Origin: Mesobacillus maritimus
Lineage (GTDB): Bacteria; Bacillota; Bacilli; Bacillales; Cytobacillaceae
Assembly: GCF_019749255.1 (NCBI RefSeq)
Contig: NZ_JACWFH010000011.1
Coordinates: 1,511 to 58,824, forward strand
DNA: 57,314 nucleotides
Direction of reading: 5' to 3'
This document shows, piece by piece, positions 8,179 through 19,728 of this stretch (position 1 is the first letter of the stretch; every line of letters starts with the position of its first letter). The notes under the pieces were generated by a model. That model saw only the letters and a program-made list of their open reading frames with translations. It was not told the origin of the DNA and ran no database searches. The position numbers and the translations under genes are program-made.

Positions 8179-8955
8179 ATGAAATTAGAAGATGTATCCA
8201 AACAAATGGCAACTCCATTAGACGCACCTGCTTTTCCAAAAGGACCGTACAAATTTAATAATCGAGAGTTTCTAAATATCTATTACCGCACTGATATTGA
8301 AGCACTAAGGAAAATTGTTCCAGAACCGTTAGAAGTAGATGAACCGATTGTGAAATTTGAGGTCATCAATATGCCAGACGTAAGCGGGCTTGGTTCTTAT
8401 GTTGAGGTTGGGCAAGTAATCCCAGTGACCTACAACGGAGAAAAAGGGGACTATATTCACTGTATGTACCTCGACAACTTCGGGGCCATTGCTTCAGGAC
8501 GTGAAATTGGCGCCTATCCTAAAAAGTATGGAAAAGGGAATTTATTCATCGATTCCGACACACTTGTAGGAACATTAGACTATGGCTCCCTACGAGTGGC
8601 GACCGCAACAATGGGCTATAAGCATGCTCCACTAGATGTTGAGGAAGCTCGTCAGGAAATTTGCAAACCATATTTTATGCTAAAGCATCTTCGCGGTCAA
8701 AATGGTAAAGCACGAATCTGTGAGCTTGTACGTGGGGAAATTAAAGACGTAACCATAAAAGGATCTTGGAAGTCACCTGCTCGTTTACAATTATTTGCTC
8801 ATGTACTGGCACCATTAGCAGATCTACCTGTACATGAAGTCGTCTATGCGTCCCATATCCTAACCGATTTGACTCTTCCGCGTACAGAAATCGTCTACGA
8901 TTACCTTGCAACTGAACAACCTGTTAAAGAGAAGGAATTGGTTAGTCAAAAATAA
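8179..8955 (+). CDS. adc: acetoacetate decarboxylase
   Basis: The 258-residue enzyme decarboxylates acetoacetate to acetone and CO2 through a Schiff base. The active-site lysine pair of the Clostridium acetobutylicum enzyme, K115 and K116, falls at exactly the same numbers here in GAYPKKYG. The length also agrees with the clostridial enzyme. ATG follows AAAGAAAGGATG with a suitable gap. The gene diverges from scoAB, and together they form a minimal acetoacetyl-CoA to acetone route, equivalent to clostridial ctfAB/adc. A clear terminator follows. The Adc superfamily includes enzymes acting on other beta-keto acids, but the conserved lysines and the neighbours favour true Adc. Confidence 0.92.
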   Translation: MKLEDVSKQMATPLDAPAFPKGPYKFNNREFLNIYYRTDIEALRKIVPEPLEVDEPIVKFEVINMPDVSGLGSYVEVGQVIPVTYNGEKGDYIHCMYLDNFGAIASGREIGAYPKKYGKGNLFIDSDTLVGTLDYGSLRVATATMGYKHAPLDVEEARQEICKPYFMLKHLRGQNGKARICELVRGEIKDVTIKGSWKSPARLQLFAHVLAPLADLPVHEVVYASHILTDLTLPRTEIVYDYLATEQPVKEKELVSQK

Positions 8956-8962
8956 TCTAAGC

Positions 8963-9000
8963 AAACATACGAGGTTCCCTAGGACTTCGTATGTTTTTTT
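8963..9000 (+). terminator. adc terminator
   Basis: AACATACGA pairs with TCGTATGTT, followed by seven or more T residues. Confidence 0.85.
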
Positions 9001-9173
9001 AATATAATAGACGGGTTTCGTAACGAACAGCCAGAAGATGCCTGCAGTGTGAGAACATCTAAGAACAAGGTTTTAATTTACATTTGCAATCTCTTTTTCT
9101 TCTATTTTAAAATTCTTTTCTTAGGATTAGAAATGAGTTTCAAACAATGGTCTTTTACTTTCATAAGAAACTA

Positions 9174-9204
9174 TAAAAAAAGCCGATATCAAAATATCAG
9201 CTTA
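9174..9204 (-). terminator. terminator of the rhodanese gene
   Basis: On the minus strand AAGCTGATAT pairs with ATATCGGCTT (one mismatch) around TTTG and is followed by a T run. Confidence 0.75.
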
Positions 9205-9214
9205 GGTTTGTTTC

Positions 9215-9520
9215 TTATTCTGTTTCTCCCTGCCAGTTCATCATTCCGCCAACCATATTCCGTACTTTGTAGCCTTGTTCGTGCAAGTACTGACACACAT
9301 GGCCACTGCGGTTCCCTGAGCGGCAGATAAAAATATATTCTTTGTCCTTATTGAAGTAATCTAGGTTATCTGGAATCGTACCCATCCGGATATGTTTGGC
9401 TCCAGGAATCATCCCAGCTGCCACCTCTTCATCTTCTCTCACATCGATTAGTTCTAGCTTCTCTCCTGCTTCAAGCTTTGTTTGAAGTTCATCTGTAGTA
9501 ATTTTTTCAATATGATCCAA
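9215..9520 (-). CDS. ytwF: single-domain rhodanese-like protein
   Basis: A 101-residue single rhodanese domain. The active-site loop is CRSGNRS, with the persulfide-carrying Cys at residue 66, and the N-terminal LIDVRE motif is typical. It probably transfers sulfane sulfur in the cytoplasm; the acceptor is unknown. The start codon is TTG, with a GGGGG ribosome binding site eight bases upstream. It lies just downstream of leuS on the same strand, as in B. subtilis, and has its own terminator. Confidence 0.9.
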   Translation of the reverse strand: MDHIEKITTDELQTKLEAGEKLELIDVREDEEVAAGMIPGAKHIRMGTIPDNLDYFNKDKEYIFICRSGNRSGHVCQYLHEQGYKVRNMVGGMMNWQGETE

Positions 9521-9685
9521 TTTATTAACCCCCTACTGACTAATCTGCACCTAAAATAATCCAGAAACGATTGGGCTCTCAAAAATTTCATGCCCTCTTC
9601 TCCTTCAATTTTGAACGGTAATTCATCCTTGATGCTTTATTGATTATGTATAGCTAGGTGGAGCAGAATCTGCTCCCCCTATTTT

Positions 9686-12103
<2,418 letters not shown>

Positions 12104-12164
12104 TTTACTTACCTCCTGGTTCACTAACTAAAATATGATGTTATATTTTGAGCTTTTTAGAGAA

Positions 12165-12430
12165 ATGCCCAAAAAACAAAAAACTCCCGTCCCTATAAAA
12201 GGGACGAGAGGATATGTATGTTCTCCCGCGGTACCACCCACATTAGTGACAGAGTCACTCGCTTCATTCATCCTTAACGCGGAAAACGGCTGGCACTACT
12301 GTTAGTTCATGCTAGCGACTAAAAGGCGAGTTCATGATGGGCCAGACTGACTTGCACCTACCGTCAGCTCTCTTTTAAATTCAGGCTTTACATCACTACT
12401 ACTCCTTCATAAACGTCGATTTGTTATGAA
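12165..12430 (-). promoter_or_regulatory. leucine T-box leader of leuS
   Basis: On the minus strand the leader shows stem I with the AGTA/GNUG elements (GGTAGGTG region). The specifier loop is GAACTCGCC, with CTC (Leu) at 12330-12328. The T-box core GGTGGTACCGCGG occupies 12238-12226 and a terminator hairpin follows. Uncharged tRNA-Leu pairing with the specifier and the T-box bulge should favour the antiterminator. The promoter was not resolved by eye. Confidence 0.93.
12180..12210 (-). terminator. T-box terminator hairpin
   Basis: CTCTCGTCCC pairs with GGGACGGGAG around TTTTATA, followed by a T run. It is mutually exclusive with the antiterminator that uses the T-box sequence. Confidence 0.9.
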
Positions 12431-12439
12431 AGTGAAAGT

Positions 12440-12793
12440 ATATTTATTGTAAACAATTTGTGCTTTGGATGCAAGAGCTGCATTTGCTCGCGACATGTAC
12501 TGTTGGATACCTTTTCTTTGGTTCATTTTCTGGTTATGTTATGCACCAATAAATCGATAGGTGATGCCTCATTCTTACCATTATACCCAATATAAGGAGA
12601 AATAAAAATATTAATGAAGGAAAGTTATAAGAATTTTAGCTTTTTATGAAGCATTTTAGAAATTTAGTTGAAATCCCCTTCAATGTCTCCTTCTTTTATA
12701 GTAGTATTACTTTAAATATTCTGAATTATAGTAAATAAAGGCTAGGATATTTTGATGGTTACTATCCTTTTAGATAGAGGGAGAGATTGAGTG
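12440..12793. other. intergenic region between leuS leader and lutA
   Basis: No gene is visible in this stretch of about 350 bases. It should hold the divergent promoters of leuS and lutABC. AGGATA at about 12744 and TATCCT at about 12763 form a short inverted repeat just ahead of the lutA ribosome binding site and could be an operator or hairpin. Confidence 0.5.
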
Positions 12794-13525
12794 ATGAAAG
12801 TTACCCTTTTTGCGACTTGTTTAGTAGATATGTTTCAAAGTAACGTTGGAAAAGCAACGGTCGAACTGCTTGAACGTTTAGGATGTGAAATTGATTTTCC
12901 AGAGTCACAGGTATGTTGTGGACAACCTGCTTATAACAGTGGTTATGTAAAAGAATCTAAAGAAGCTATGAAAAAAATGATCCAAACGTTTGAGCACGCA
13001 GAGTATATTGTTTGTCCATCTGGTTCATGCGCTTTTATGTTTCATGAGTACCAGCACGTTTTTAAAGGAGATCCAGTCTGGGAGCCAAAGGCAAAAAAAC
13101 TCGCAGATAAAACCTATGAATTAACTCAATTCATTGTCGATGTGTTAAAGGTAGAAGATGTTGGCGCACAGCTTGAAGGAAAAGCAACCTACCATACTTC
13201 CTGCCATATGACCAGATTACTAGGTGTAAAAAAAGCGCCTATGACTCTATTAAGCAATGTGAAGGGATTAGAGTTTACCGAGTTGCCTGGAAAAGAACAA
13301 TGCTGTGGATTCGGCGGCACCTTTTCTGTCAAAATGTCTCAAATATCCGAACAGATGGTCGATGAAAAGGTTCATCATGTTGAAGAAACGGATGCTGAGT
13401 ATTTAATCGGAGCGGATGCTGGCTGTTTAATGAATATTGGCGGGCGGATTAATCGCCAAGGAAAACCTATTAAAGTCATGCATATTGCTGAGGTTTTAAA
13501 TAGCCGTACATTTTCATTTCAATAA
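12794..13525 (+). CDS. lutA: lactate utilization protein LutA (CCG-domain Fe-S protein)
   Basis: The 243-residue protein has two cysteine-rich CCG domains: [12 protein letters not shown] near residue 40 and [12 protein letters not shown] near residue 175. This is the pattern of heterodisulfide-reductase/GlcF-type subunits. With LutB and LutC it oxidises L-lactate to pyruvate in the cytoplasm, as in B. subtilis. ATG at 12794 is preferred over an in-frame GTG one codon earlier; AGAGGGAGAG lies upstream. It is the first gene of lutABC. In B. subtilis the operon is elsewhere and is repressed by LutR and SinR; no lutR or lutP is seen here. Confidence 0.95.
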   Translation: MKVTLFATCLVDMFQSNVGKATVELLERLGCEIDFPESQVCCGQPAYNSGYVKESKEAMKKMIQTFEHAEYIVCPSGSCAFMFHEYQHVFKGDPVWEPKAKKLADKTYELTQFIVDVLKVEDVGAQLEGKATYHTSCHMTRLLGVKKAPMTLLSNVKGLEFTELPGKEQCCGFGGTFSVKMSQISEQMVDEKVHHVEETDAEYLIGADAGCLMNIGGRINRQGKPIKVMHIAEVLNSRTFSFQ

Positions 13526-13554
13526 AATTTTTATAAGAATGGAGGGGATTTTCG

Positions 13555-14985
13555 ATGCCAATGAAAATTGGAAATGAAAATTTCAGTGAACGGGTAGGAA
13601 AAGGCATCAATAATTCTTTCATGCGCGGTGCCGTTGCTGGTGCTCAGGATAATATTGGTGCACGGCGATTACATGCAGTCGAAGAACTTGGGAATTGGGA
13701 AGAATGGCGGTCCCACGGAGAAGAAATTCGCCAGCATGTTCTCGAAAACCTAGATTATTATTTAGAACAATTAAGCGAAAATATCGCCAACCGAGGTGGA
13801 AATGTATATTTTGCCTCCACTCCTGAAGAAGCGAATGACTATATTCGTGGAGTAATTAAGAAGAAAAGAGCTAAAAAAGTAGTAAAGTCAAAATCCATGG
13901 TAACGGAAGAAATCAACTTAAACTCAAGTCTTGAAGACATTGGGTGTGAAGTGATTGAAACAGACCTTGGTGAATACATCCTTCAAATTGATGACCATGA
14001 TCCTCCCTCCCATATCGTTGCCCCTGCTTTACATAAAAACAAAGAACAAGTTCGCGATGTTTTTACTGAAAAGCTTGGATATAAGAAGTCATCTGATCCA
14101 ACAGAGCTTGCTTGGCATGCACGAGAAATGCTCCGCCAAGATTATTTAACAGCTGATGTCGGCATTACGGGTTGTAATTTTGCGGTGGCAGAAACAGGCT
14201 CTTTTGCGCTCGTTACAAACGAAGGAAATGCAGACCTTGTTACATCCTTACCGAAAACACAAATAACCGTGATGGGGATGGAGCGAATTGTTCCGTCCTT
14301 TGAAGAATTGGAAGTTCTGGTCAGTATGCTAACCAGAAGTGCTGTAGGCCAGAAGTTACCAAGTTATGTTACCGTGCTAACTGGACCAAGAGAAGCACAG
14401 GATGTAGACGGACCAGAAGAATTTCATCTTGTTATTGTTGATAATGGACGATCAAAGATTCTAGGCACCGAGTTTCAATCAGTACTTCAATGCATTCGCT
14501 GTGCAGCTTGTGTGAACGCTTGTCCTGTTTACCGTCATGTAGGTGGACATTCTTACGGTTCAATCTATTCGGGTCCAATCGGTGCGGTTCTGTCTCCACT
14601 TCTAGGTGGGTATGATGATTATAAAGAACTACCATATGCCTCAACCCTTTGTGGTGCATGTACTGAAGTGTGTCCGGTGAAAATTCCACTTCATGAATTA
14701 TTGCATAAACATCGTCAAGTCATTGTGGAAAAGGAAGGTAGAGCTCCTGTGTCTGAAAAACTACTAATGAAGGCATTTGGGCTAGGTGCGGCTTCGCCAA
14801 CACTTTATAAATGGGGTTCAAAACTCGCCCCTTCTGCTATGAATCCATTCACAACTGACGATAAAATCTCTAAAGGTCCGGGACCATTAAAGGCATGGAC
14901 AGATGTTCGTGATTTCCCTGCACCTAATAAAGAGAGATTCAGAGATTGGTATAAAAACCGGGAAAAAGGGGAGAGCAAATCATGA
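13555..14985 (+). CDS. lutB: lactate utilization protein LutB (4Fe-4S oxidoreductase)
   Basis: The 476-residue protein has an N-terminal LutB/LUD domain and two 4Fe-4S clusters. [14 protein letters not shown] starts at about residue 313 and [13 protein letters not shown] at about residue 366. It is the electron-transfer subunit of the LutABC lactate oxidation complex. A GGAGGGGA ribosome binding site precedes the ATG. The stop overlaps the lutC start by four bases (ATGA), indicating translational coupling. Confidence 0.95.
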   Translation: MPMKIGNENFSERVGKGINNSFMRGAVAGAQDNIGARRLHAVEELGNWEEWRSHGEEIRQHVLENLDYYLEQLSENIANRGGNVYFASTPEEANDYIRGVIKKKRAKKVVKSKSMVTEEINLNSSLEDIGCEVIETDLGEYILQIDDHDPPSHIVAPALHKNKEQVRDVFTEKLGYKKSSDPTELAWHAREMLRQDYLTADVGITGCNFAVAETGSFALVTNEGNADLVTSLPKTQITVMGMERIVPSFEELEVLVSMLTRSAVGQKLPSYVTVLTGPREAQDVDGPEEFHLVIVDNGRSKILGTEFQSVLQCIRCAACVNACPVYRHVGGHSYGSIYSGPIGAVLSPLLGGYDDYKELPYASTLCGACTEVCPVKIPLHELLHKHRQVIVEKEGRAPVSEKLLMKAFGLGAASPTLYKWGSKLAPSAMNPFTTDDKISKGPGPLKAWTDVRDFPAPNKERFRDWYKNREKGESKS

Positions 14986-15701
14986 CAGGAACCATCCAAA
15001 ACCGGGAATCCTTTTTAAATAATATTGCGAGACAACTCGGACGAGATCGACTTAAAGAGCCACTTCAGAAACCGGAGTGGAAGTATAACCCACAAGACAA
15101 AGTACTCGCTGATGCAACAGTGGATGACCTTGTTGAAGTTCTTGAGTCTCATTGTGAAAAAATAAATACTACCTTTATTACCACAACGAAAGCAGGTCTT
15201 ACTGTCGCCTTGAATGAAGCGGTTAAAAACTATGGCGGTGGACCTGTCGTAACTTGGAAGGATGAGCGGTTTACCCACTGGGGGCTCAATGACCTTTTTA
15301 ACAATGAATGGCCGAAGCAAGGATTAGAGTATCATGAATGGGATTACACTTCAGGCGATGACAATATCCGACGGGCAGAGCAGGCTAATGTTGGCATCAC
15401 AATTAGTGAAGTGACCTTGGCAGAATCGGCAACGGTTGTCTTATTTAGCAGTAAAGATAGAGGTAGGACGGTAAGTTTTCTTCCTAAGACGTATATCGCT
15501 TTAGTCCCTAAAAGTAGCATCGTTCCACGCATGACCCAAGCCGCTAAGAAAATGCGGGAAATGCATCAAGATGGACAAAGGGTCCCTGCTTGTGTAAATT
15601 TCATCTCTGGACCAAGTAACTCAGCCGACATTGAATTGCAACTCGTCGTAGGAGTCCATGGACCTTTTAAAGCAACTTATATCCTGATTGATGACCTTTA
15701 A
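14982..15701 (+). CDS. lutC: lactate utilization protein LutC
   Basis: The 239-residue LUD-domain protein is the third component of the LutABC complex. Family-typical segments include [17 protein letters not shown] and the C-terminal [21 protein letters not shown]. It has no Fe-S motif, as expected for LutC. It overlaps lutB by four bases and ends the operon before a paired set of hairpins. Confidence 0.94.
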   Translation: MTGTIQNRESFLNNIARQLGRDRLKEPLQKPEWKYNPQDKVLADATVDDLVEVLESHCEKINTTFITTTKAGLTVALNEAVKNYGGGPVVTWKDERFTHWGLNDLFNNEWPKQGLEYHEWDYTSGDDNIRRAEQANVGITISEVTLAESATVVLFSSKDRGRTVSFLPKTYIALVPKSSIVPRMTQAAKKMREMHQDGQRVPACVNFISGPSNSADIELQLVVGVHGPFKATYILIDDL

Positions 15702-15730
15702 GGAGACGGCTCTTAGGCTACGCGACAAAT

Positions 15731-15756
15731 GCCTAGGGCTAAAATATCCCCTAGGC
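15731..15756. other. inverted repeat after lutC
   Basis: GCCTAGGG pairs with CCCTAGGC around a 10-base A/T-rich loop. It has no T tract and lies just before the true terminator, so it may protect the lutABC mRNA end. Confidence 0.55.
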
Positions 15757-15770
15757 TAACCAGTAAAAAA

Positions 15771-15811
15771 GAGCTGATTCCTGACCTCACTGGTCTTGAA
15801 TCAGCTCTTTT
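15771..15811. terminator. bidirectional terminator between lutC and the MFS gene
   Basis: GAGCTGATTC pairs with GAATCAGCTC. An A run lies on the left and a T run on the right, so it serves both convergent units. Confidence 0.9.
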
Positions 15812-15819
15812 TACTTTCG

Positions 15820-17019
15820 TTAATTCGCAATATCTGTTGCTAAATCTTGCAATCTTGTTTGCTTTTTTAAAATCCGATCATACACTGCCGTTGTCAAGAT
15901 GGCCACAACTATTAAGACCATTAAGACCATAAACAAGACAGGCATCCCATGTGTATCAACTAAAACCCCACCCAGAACCGGACCAATCATTCTTCCACCT
16001 GTTGCAGTACTGTTAACAATCCCTTGATAGAAACCTTCTCTGCCTTTAGGGGCTAAGGAATCTGCAATTGTTGGAACTGCTGGCCAAATCAACATTTCGC
16101 CGACTGTTAAAATGATCATTGCTGTTAAAAAGCCTGAAAATTGATGAGCTCCTGTTAACACAACAAATGAACCGATAAAAATGACCATTCCAATTTGGAT
16201 TTGAAGCTTTAGGTTTTTTTCAAATACTTTTACGACTTTATTCATAATAGGCTGTCCTAAAACGATTAGTGCACCATTTACCGTCCATAATAGACTGTAT
16301 TGACTTAGAGGAATTCCCAGTTCAACGGTATAAGCAGAGATCGTCGCTGACCATTGGGAATATCCTACCCAACAAAGTAAATAACCGACACAAAGAATGA
16401 ATAAAGCATTGAGCTTGGCACGATTACGGACTGCTCCACTTTCTTGCAGCACTGTTGTATGTGAACCAGATACATAGTGTATTCCGCGGTAACCGAAAAG
16501 GGCTATTAGTAGAAATACGGAATAAAGCAGAGCATTGGCTAAGAAAATGTGTAGAAAAGAATACGAAGCTACGATGCCTCCTAATGCAGAACCAATCGCC
16601 ACCCCAACATTTTGGGCTACATAAATGGCGTTGAAGGCTTTCCTTCCACCTTCTTTCCATACAGATCCTGCCATCGCAAAGATGGAAGGAAACACAATCC
16701 CTGAGCCAAAGCCAACAATAACTAAAAGAATGATATAATGTGGCCACCCATTCCAAATTGTGAGACCAAATAAGGCCATTATCGTAATACCTATTCCAAG
16801 TAAGATGGATTTGTAACCACCTATTTTATCAAATAAATATCCTCCGATTAAGTTTCCTACAACTGTTGCTGCAGAATTAAGCATGAGGACGAAACCTGCA
16901 ACCGTTAAAGATTTCCCAAGGTGTTCATGAATATATATTGTATTTAAAGGCCATAAAAAGGAAGAGCCTGTCGCATTCACCGCCATCCCAATTACCAACA
17001 GCCATAAGGCTCTAGGCAT
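15820..17019 (-). CDS. yttB: MFS transporter, DHA1-like
   Basis: The 399-residue protein has 12 predicted membrane segments and a motif-A-like loop, GYLFDKIGGYKSIL, between segments 2 and 3. It belongs to the drug:H+ antiporter-like major facilitators. It matches B. subtilis YttB in position and type; the substrate is unknown. The start MPRALWLLVIGM at 17019 is chosen because GGGAG lies eight bases upstream. Two in-frame ATG codons up to 17034 lie in or too close to that site. Confidence 0.85.
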   Translation of the reverse strand: MPRALWLLVIGMAVNATGSSFLWPLNTIYIHEHLGKSLTVAGFVLMLNSAATVVGNLIGGYLFDKIGGYKSILLGIGITIMALFGLTIWNGWPHYIILLVIVGFGSGIVFPSIFAMAGSVWKEGGRKAFNAIYVAQNVGVAIGSALGGIVASYSFLHIFLANALLYSVFLLIALFGYRGIHYVSGSHTTVLQESGAVRNRAKLNALFILCVGYLLCWVGYSQWSATISAYTVELGIPLSQYSLLWTVNGALIVLGQPIMNKVVKVFEKNLKLQIQIGMVIFIGSFVVLTGAHQFSGFLTAMIILTVGEMLIWPAVPTIADSLAPKGREGFYQGIVNSTATGGRMIGPVLGGVLVDTHGMPVLFMVLMVLIVVAILTTAVYDRILKKQTRLQDLATDIAN

Positions 17020-17206
17020 AACCATTTCTCCCATCTATATTAATTTCAATAACTAAGTAATTTTAGGTGTTTTAGTGGTAACTTGCAATAGGAAAAGTCA
17101 CTATCGAAATAGTAAAATTTCTTCCCCTAACTCCTCCTATTCCAAGCTAATTCACCAATATCTTCAAATAAAAAATGATTAGTTATTGTTGACTTTCTTG
17201 TTTAGT

Positions 17207-17236
17207 AAAAAAGCCTCATTTCAAAAGAAATGAGGC
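17207..17236 (-). terminator. terminator of the small spore-type operon
   Basis: On the minus strand GCCTCATTTC pairs with GAAATGAGGC around TTTT, followed by six T residues. Confidence 0.9.
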
Positions 17237-17259
17237 TAAGGTAATCTGTCCATCCCTCG

Positions 17260-17439
17260 TTACCTAGACTGTTCTGGTTCAGGATGGAACTTCGACTTGA
17301 CAGGCTGACCACCTGATTTTTCATATTTGCGTTTTGCTTTTTTTACAGGATCATGCTCAGACCCGAATTCCATATCCTGATTGTTCACTCCGTTACGCGT
17401 TTTTTGCTCTGGGTTGTTTTGTTTAGAACGTTTTTTCAT
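17260..17439 (-). CDS. small basic hydrophilic protein (spore-type candidate)
   Basis: I do not recognise the family with certainty. The 59-residue protein starts MKKRSKQNNPEQKTRNGVNN and contains MEFGSEHDPVKKAKRKYEK, with no hydrophobic segment. It has an excellent AAGGAGGAG site six bases before the ATG. It follows ytzC by 12 bases on the same strand and ends in a clear terminator, so the two form an operon. Size, charge and the Asn/Gln/Lys-rich start resemble minor small acid-soluble spore proteins of bacilli; that is an inference from composition. Confidence 0.78.
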   Translation of the reverse strand: MKKRSKQNNPEQKTRNGVNNQDMEFGSEHDPVKKAKRKYEKSGGQPVKSKFHPEPEQSR

Positions 17440-17451
17440 GATATCTCCTCC

Positions 17452-17715
17452 TTAATGATCCAACAAAATCATATTATTTTGGACTTGTTGAAGCTGGAGT
17501 CTCATCCGATGTAATTGCTCACGCTGTTGTCCATTACAGCTCAGAGCGAGCTTTGAGATATCATTATAAGCTTGTTCTAATTGCTGCATGCTGCTAGTAA
17601 ATGATTCATCCTCGTAATGTTCCTGCATGCTTGCTTTATTGAATTGCTCCTGGGCGTTTCTAATTGCATCCTCACATTGTTGGATATGTTCTTCGACTGA
17701 TTGTCGCGTCGCCAA
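17452..17715 (-). CDS. ytzC: DUF2524 family protein YtzC
   Basis: The 87-residue protein reads MATRQSVEEHIQQCEDAIRN and ends MRLQLQQVQNNMILLDH, very close to B. subtilis YtzC in length and in its REQLHRMRLQ end. It is predicted to be almost wholly helical. Function unknown. The start is the TTG at 17715, preceded by AAGGGGGGC. A longer frame reaching 17934 is open but has no ribosome binding site and would add a 73-residue extension absent from the family. Confidence 0.88.
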   Translation of the reverse strand: MATRQSVEEHIQQCEDAIRNAQEQFNKASMQEHYEDESFTSSMQQLEQAYNDISKLALSCNGQQREQLHRMRLQLQQVQNNMILLDH

Positions 17716-17989
17716 TGAAAAGCCCCCCTTGTCCATTAGACAAAACCAGTATGGTTTCTTTCTGGTTTTGCATTTATATAGGCAAAACGTATGAACAGCC
17801 TTAATATATGAAGCAAAACTTGCTTCTCTCTTATTTTGTTCAGATTTGCCTTTCCTATCACGCTTCTCTTTTGTATTTTGCTTCCATTCCAAGAATGTAA
17901 TTGGATAAGCCTTTTCTTCATGGTACAATTCCAAATATGCAAAGAAATCGATACTTTTACAAATAAAAGAAGGACTGTATAACCTAAGC

Positions 17990-18085
17990 TAAGGAACTTG
18001 CTATCCTCGTGGTATCTTTCTTGGGCTCAAGTGCGATTGATCTCCTAAGCCGTTTCCCGCAGGAGTTTTGTGCTAAGTTCTAATC
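17990..18085. repeat. copy of a dispersed Bacillus intergenic element (degenerate)
   Basis: The stretch contains TTTCCCGCAGGAG and, further on, TCTAATCAACT. I recognise this combination from repeated intergenic sequences scattered through Bacillus genomes. Only one copy is in the window, so its limits are approximate and the identification rests on memory of the motif. Confidence 0.4.
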
Positions 18086-18139
18086 AACTGTGTAAAGAAA
18101 AAGAAGCAGTCCTAAGAATAAAAAACGGAGGTCTACACC

Positions 18140-19108
18140 TTGAATAACTTAAATCCATTTCTGTACGCTAGTGATAATAAGCGTTACCATACTTGGAACT
18201 ACCATTTACGTCAGCATTTTGGACATAAAGTGTTTAAAGTTGCCCTTGATGGAGGCTTTGACTGCCCAAATCGTGATGGCACGGTGGCACATGGCGGCTG
18301 TACTTTCTGTAGTGCGTCTGGTTCTGGTGATTTTGCAGGGAACCGTGCTGAGGATCTTGAAGTTCAGTTCCTAAAGATAAAGAATAAAATGCATACAAAA
18401 TGGAAAGATGGCAAATATATGGCCTACTTCCAAGCTTTCACCAATACACATGCACCCGTCGAGGTTTTGAGGGAGAAGTACGAGAGCGTCCTTAAACAAG
18501 AAGGAGTTGTCGGTCTTTCTATTGCCACAAGGCCCGACTGCCTACCAGATGATGTTGTGGAGTACCTTGCTGAGTTAAACGAGCGAACGTATCTCTGGGT
18601 GGAGTTAGGACTACAAACAGTCCATCAGCAAACGGCCGACTTAATCAACCGGGCACATGATTATCAAACATATATTGAAGGAGTAGAAAAGCTCCGAAAA
18701 CATAATATTCGTATTTGTACTCACGTCATTAACGGTCTCCCTCTCGAGACTCCAGAGATGATGATCGAAACTGTACGTGAAGTTACCAAGTTAGATGTAC
18801 AAGGAATTAAAATTCATTTATTGCATTTATTAAAAGGCACGCCAATGGTGAAGCAGTATGAAAAAGGGATGCTCGAGTTTCTTTCCTTTGAGGATTATGT
18901 AAACCTCGTATGTGACCAACTGGAAATATTACCACCTGAAATGATTATCCATAGGATTACCGGAGATGGACCGATTGATTTAATGGTTGGTCCGATGTGG
19001 AGTGTAAATAAATGGGAAGTGTTGAACGCAATTGATGCGGAGCTTAAAAGACGTGGGAGCTGGCAAGGGAAATATTTTACAAAGGAAATGGTAGGGACTA
19101 CGGAATGA
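18140..19108 (+). CDS. ytqA: TIGR01212-family radical SAM protein (MnmL/YtqA)
   Basis: The 322-residue radical SAM enzyme has an unusual cluster motif: C42, C54 and C57 in DCPNRDGTVAHGGCTFC, a C-x11-C-x2-C spacing in place of C-x3-C-x2-C. The gene starts with TTG after AACGGAGG. It overlaps ytqB by four bases (ATGA). In B. subtilis, YtqB (MnmM) methylates the wobble uridine to mnm5(s2)U, and YtqA (named MnmL) has been linked to an earlier step of that pathway. I infer the same role here from the overlap and homology. Confidence 0.9.
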   Translation: MNNLNPFLYASDNKRYHTWNYHLRQHFGHKVFKVALDGGFDCPNRDGTVAHGGCTFCSASGSGDFAGNRAEDLEVQFLKIKNKMHTKWKDGKYMAYFQAFTNTHAPVEVLREKYESVLKQEGVVGLSIATRPDCLPDDVVEYLAELNERTYLWVELGLQTVHQQTADLINRAHDYQTYIEGVEKLRKHNIRICTHVINGLPLETPEMMIETVREVTKLDVQGIKIHLLHLLKGTPMVKQYEKGMLEFLSFEDYVNLVCDQLEILPPEMIIHRITGDGPIDLMVGPMWSVNKWEVLNAIDAELKRRGSWQGKYFTKEMVGTTE

Positions 19109-19677
19109 AGCTTGAAAGAATTCTCCCCTTCGCAAGGTTATTACTGGAGAAAGCCATAACACCTGGAGACATCGCGATTGATGCCACCATTGGGAATGGG
19201 CATGATACAGTATTTCTAGCTGAACTTGTTGGCACGAACGGAAAGGTGTTCGGATTTGATATTCAAAAACAAGCACTAGAGTCATGCCGTGAAAAACTAA
19301 AGGCCCGAAACATCCAAGACCGTGTTAGTTTATTTCATAAAGGACATCAGCATGTAGCGGATTGTATTCCTGAGAACCTCCACGGAAAAGTCACTGGAGC
19401 AGTTTTTAATTTAGGGTACTTACCGGGTGGAGACAAAAGTGTGGTTACCACTCCTGAAACCACTATTTCTGCTGTCAAACAGATTTTTCAACTTCTCTCA
19501 CCCGAAGGAATCATTGTGATTGTCATTTACCATGGTCACCCTGAAGGACAGATTGAGCGTGATCATTTAATGGAGTATGTTAAAACACTTGACCAAAAAG
19601 ACGCACATGTCTTGAATTATCAGTTTCTCAATCAACAAAACAACCCGCCGTTCATCATTGCAATCGAGAAAAGATAA
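19105..19677 (+). CDS. ytqB: tRNA wobble-uridine methyltransferase MnmM (YtqB)
   Basis: The 190-residue class I SAM-dependent methyltransferase has motif I as DATIGNGHDTVFLAELVG at about residues 26-43 and a Rossmann-type fold. B. subtilis YtqB/MnmM transfers the methyl group that turns nm5(s2)U34 into mnm5(s2)U34 in tRNA. Also conserved is FNLGYLPGGDKSVVT, the family's catalytic-site region. It is translationally coupled to ytqA and followed by a strong terminator. Confidence 0.92.
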   Translation: MKLERILPFARLLLEKAITPGDIAIDATIGNGHDTVFLAELVGTNGKVFGFDIQKQALESCREKLKARNIQDRVSLFHKGHQHVADCIPENLHGKVTGAVFNLGYLPGGDKSVVTTPETTISAVKQIFQLLSPEGIIVIVIYHGHPEGQIERDHLMEYVKTLDQKDAHVLNYQFLNQQNNPPFIIAIEKR

Positions 19678-19720
19678 AAAGGAGCAGTGCTTTATGAGTA
19701 ACTTAAGGCACTGCTCCTTT
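19678..19720. terminator. bidirectional terminator between ytqB and ytpB
   Basis: AAAGGAGCAGTGC pairs with GCACTGCTCCTTT, with A and T flanks on the two sides, serving convergent operons. Confidence 0.9.
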
Positions 19721-19728
19721 CATTTTAC

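Noticed and set aside
9049-9330. 93-codon plus-strand frame
   Set aside because: Runs through the rhodanese terminator and antisense to its 3' end; no ribosome binding site and no recognisable motif.
17716-17934. N-terminal extension of YtzC
   Set aside because: No ribosome binding site at the upstream ATG, composition unlike the conserved domain, and a strong site precedes the TTG at 17715.
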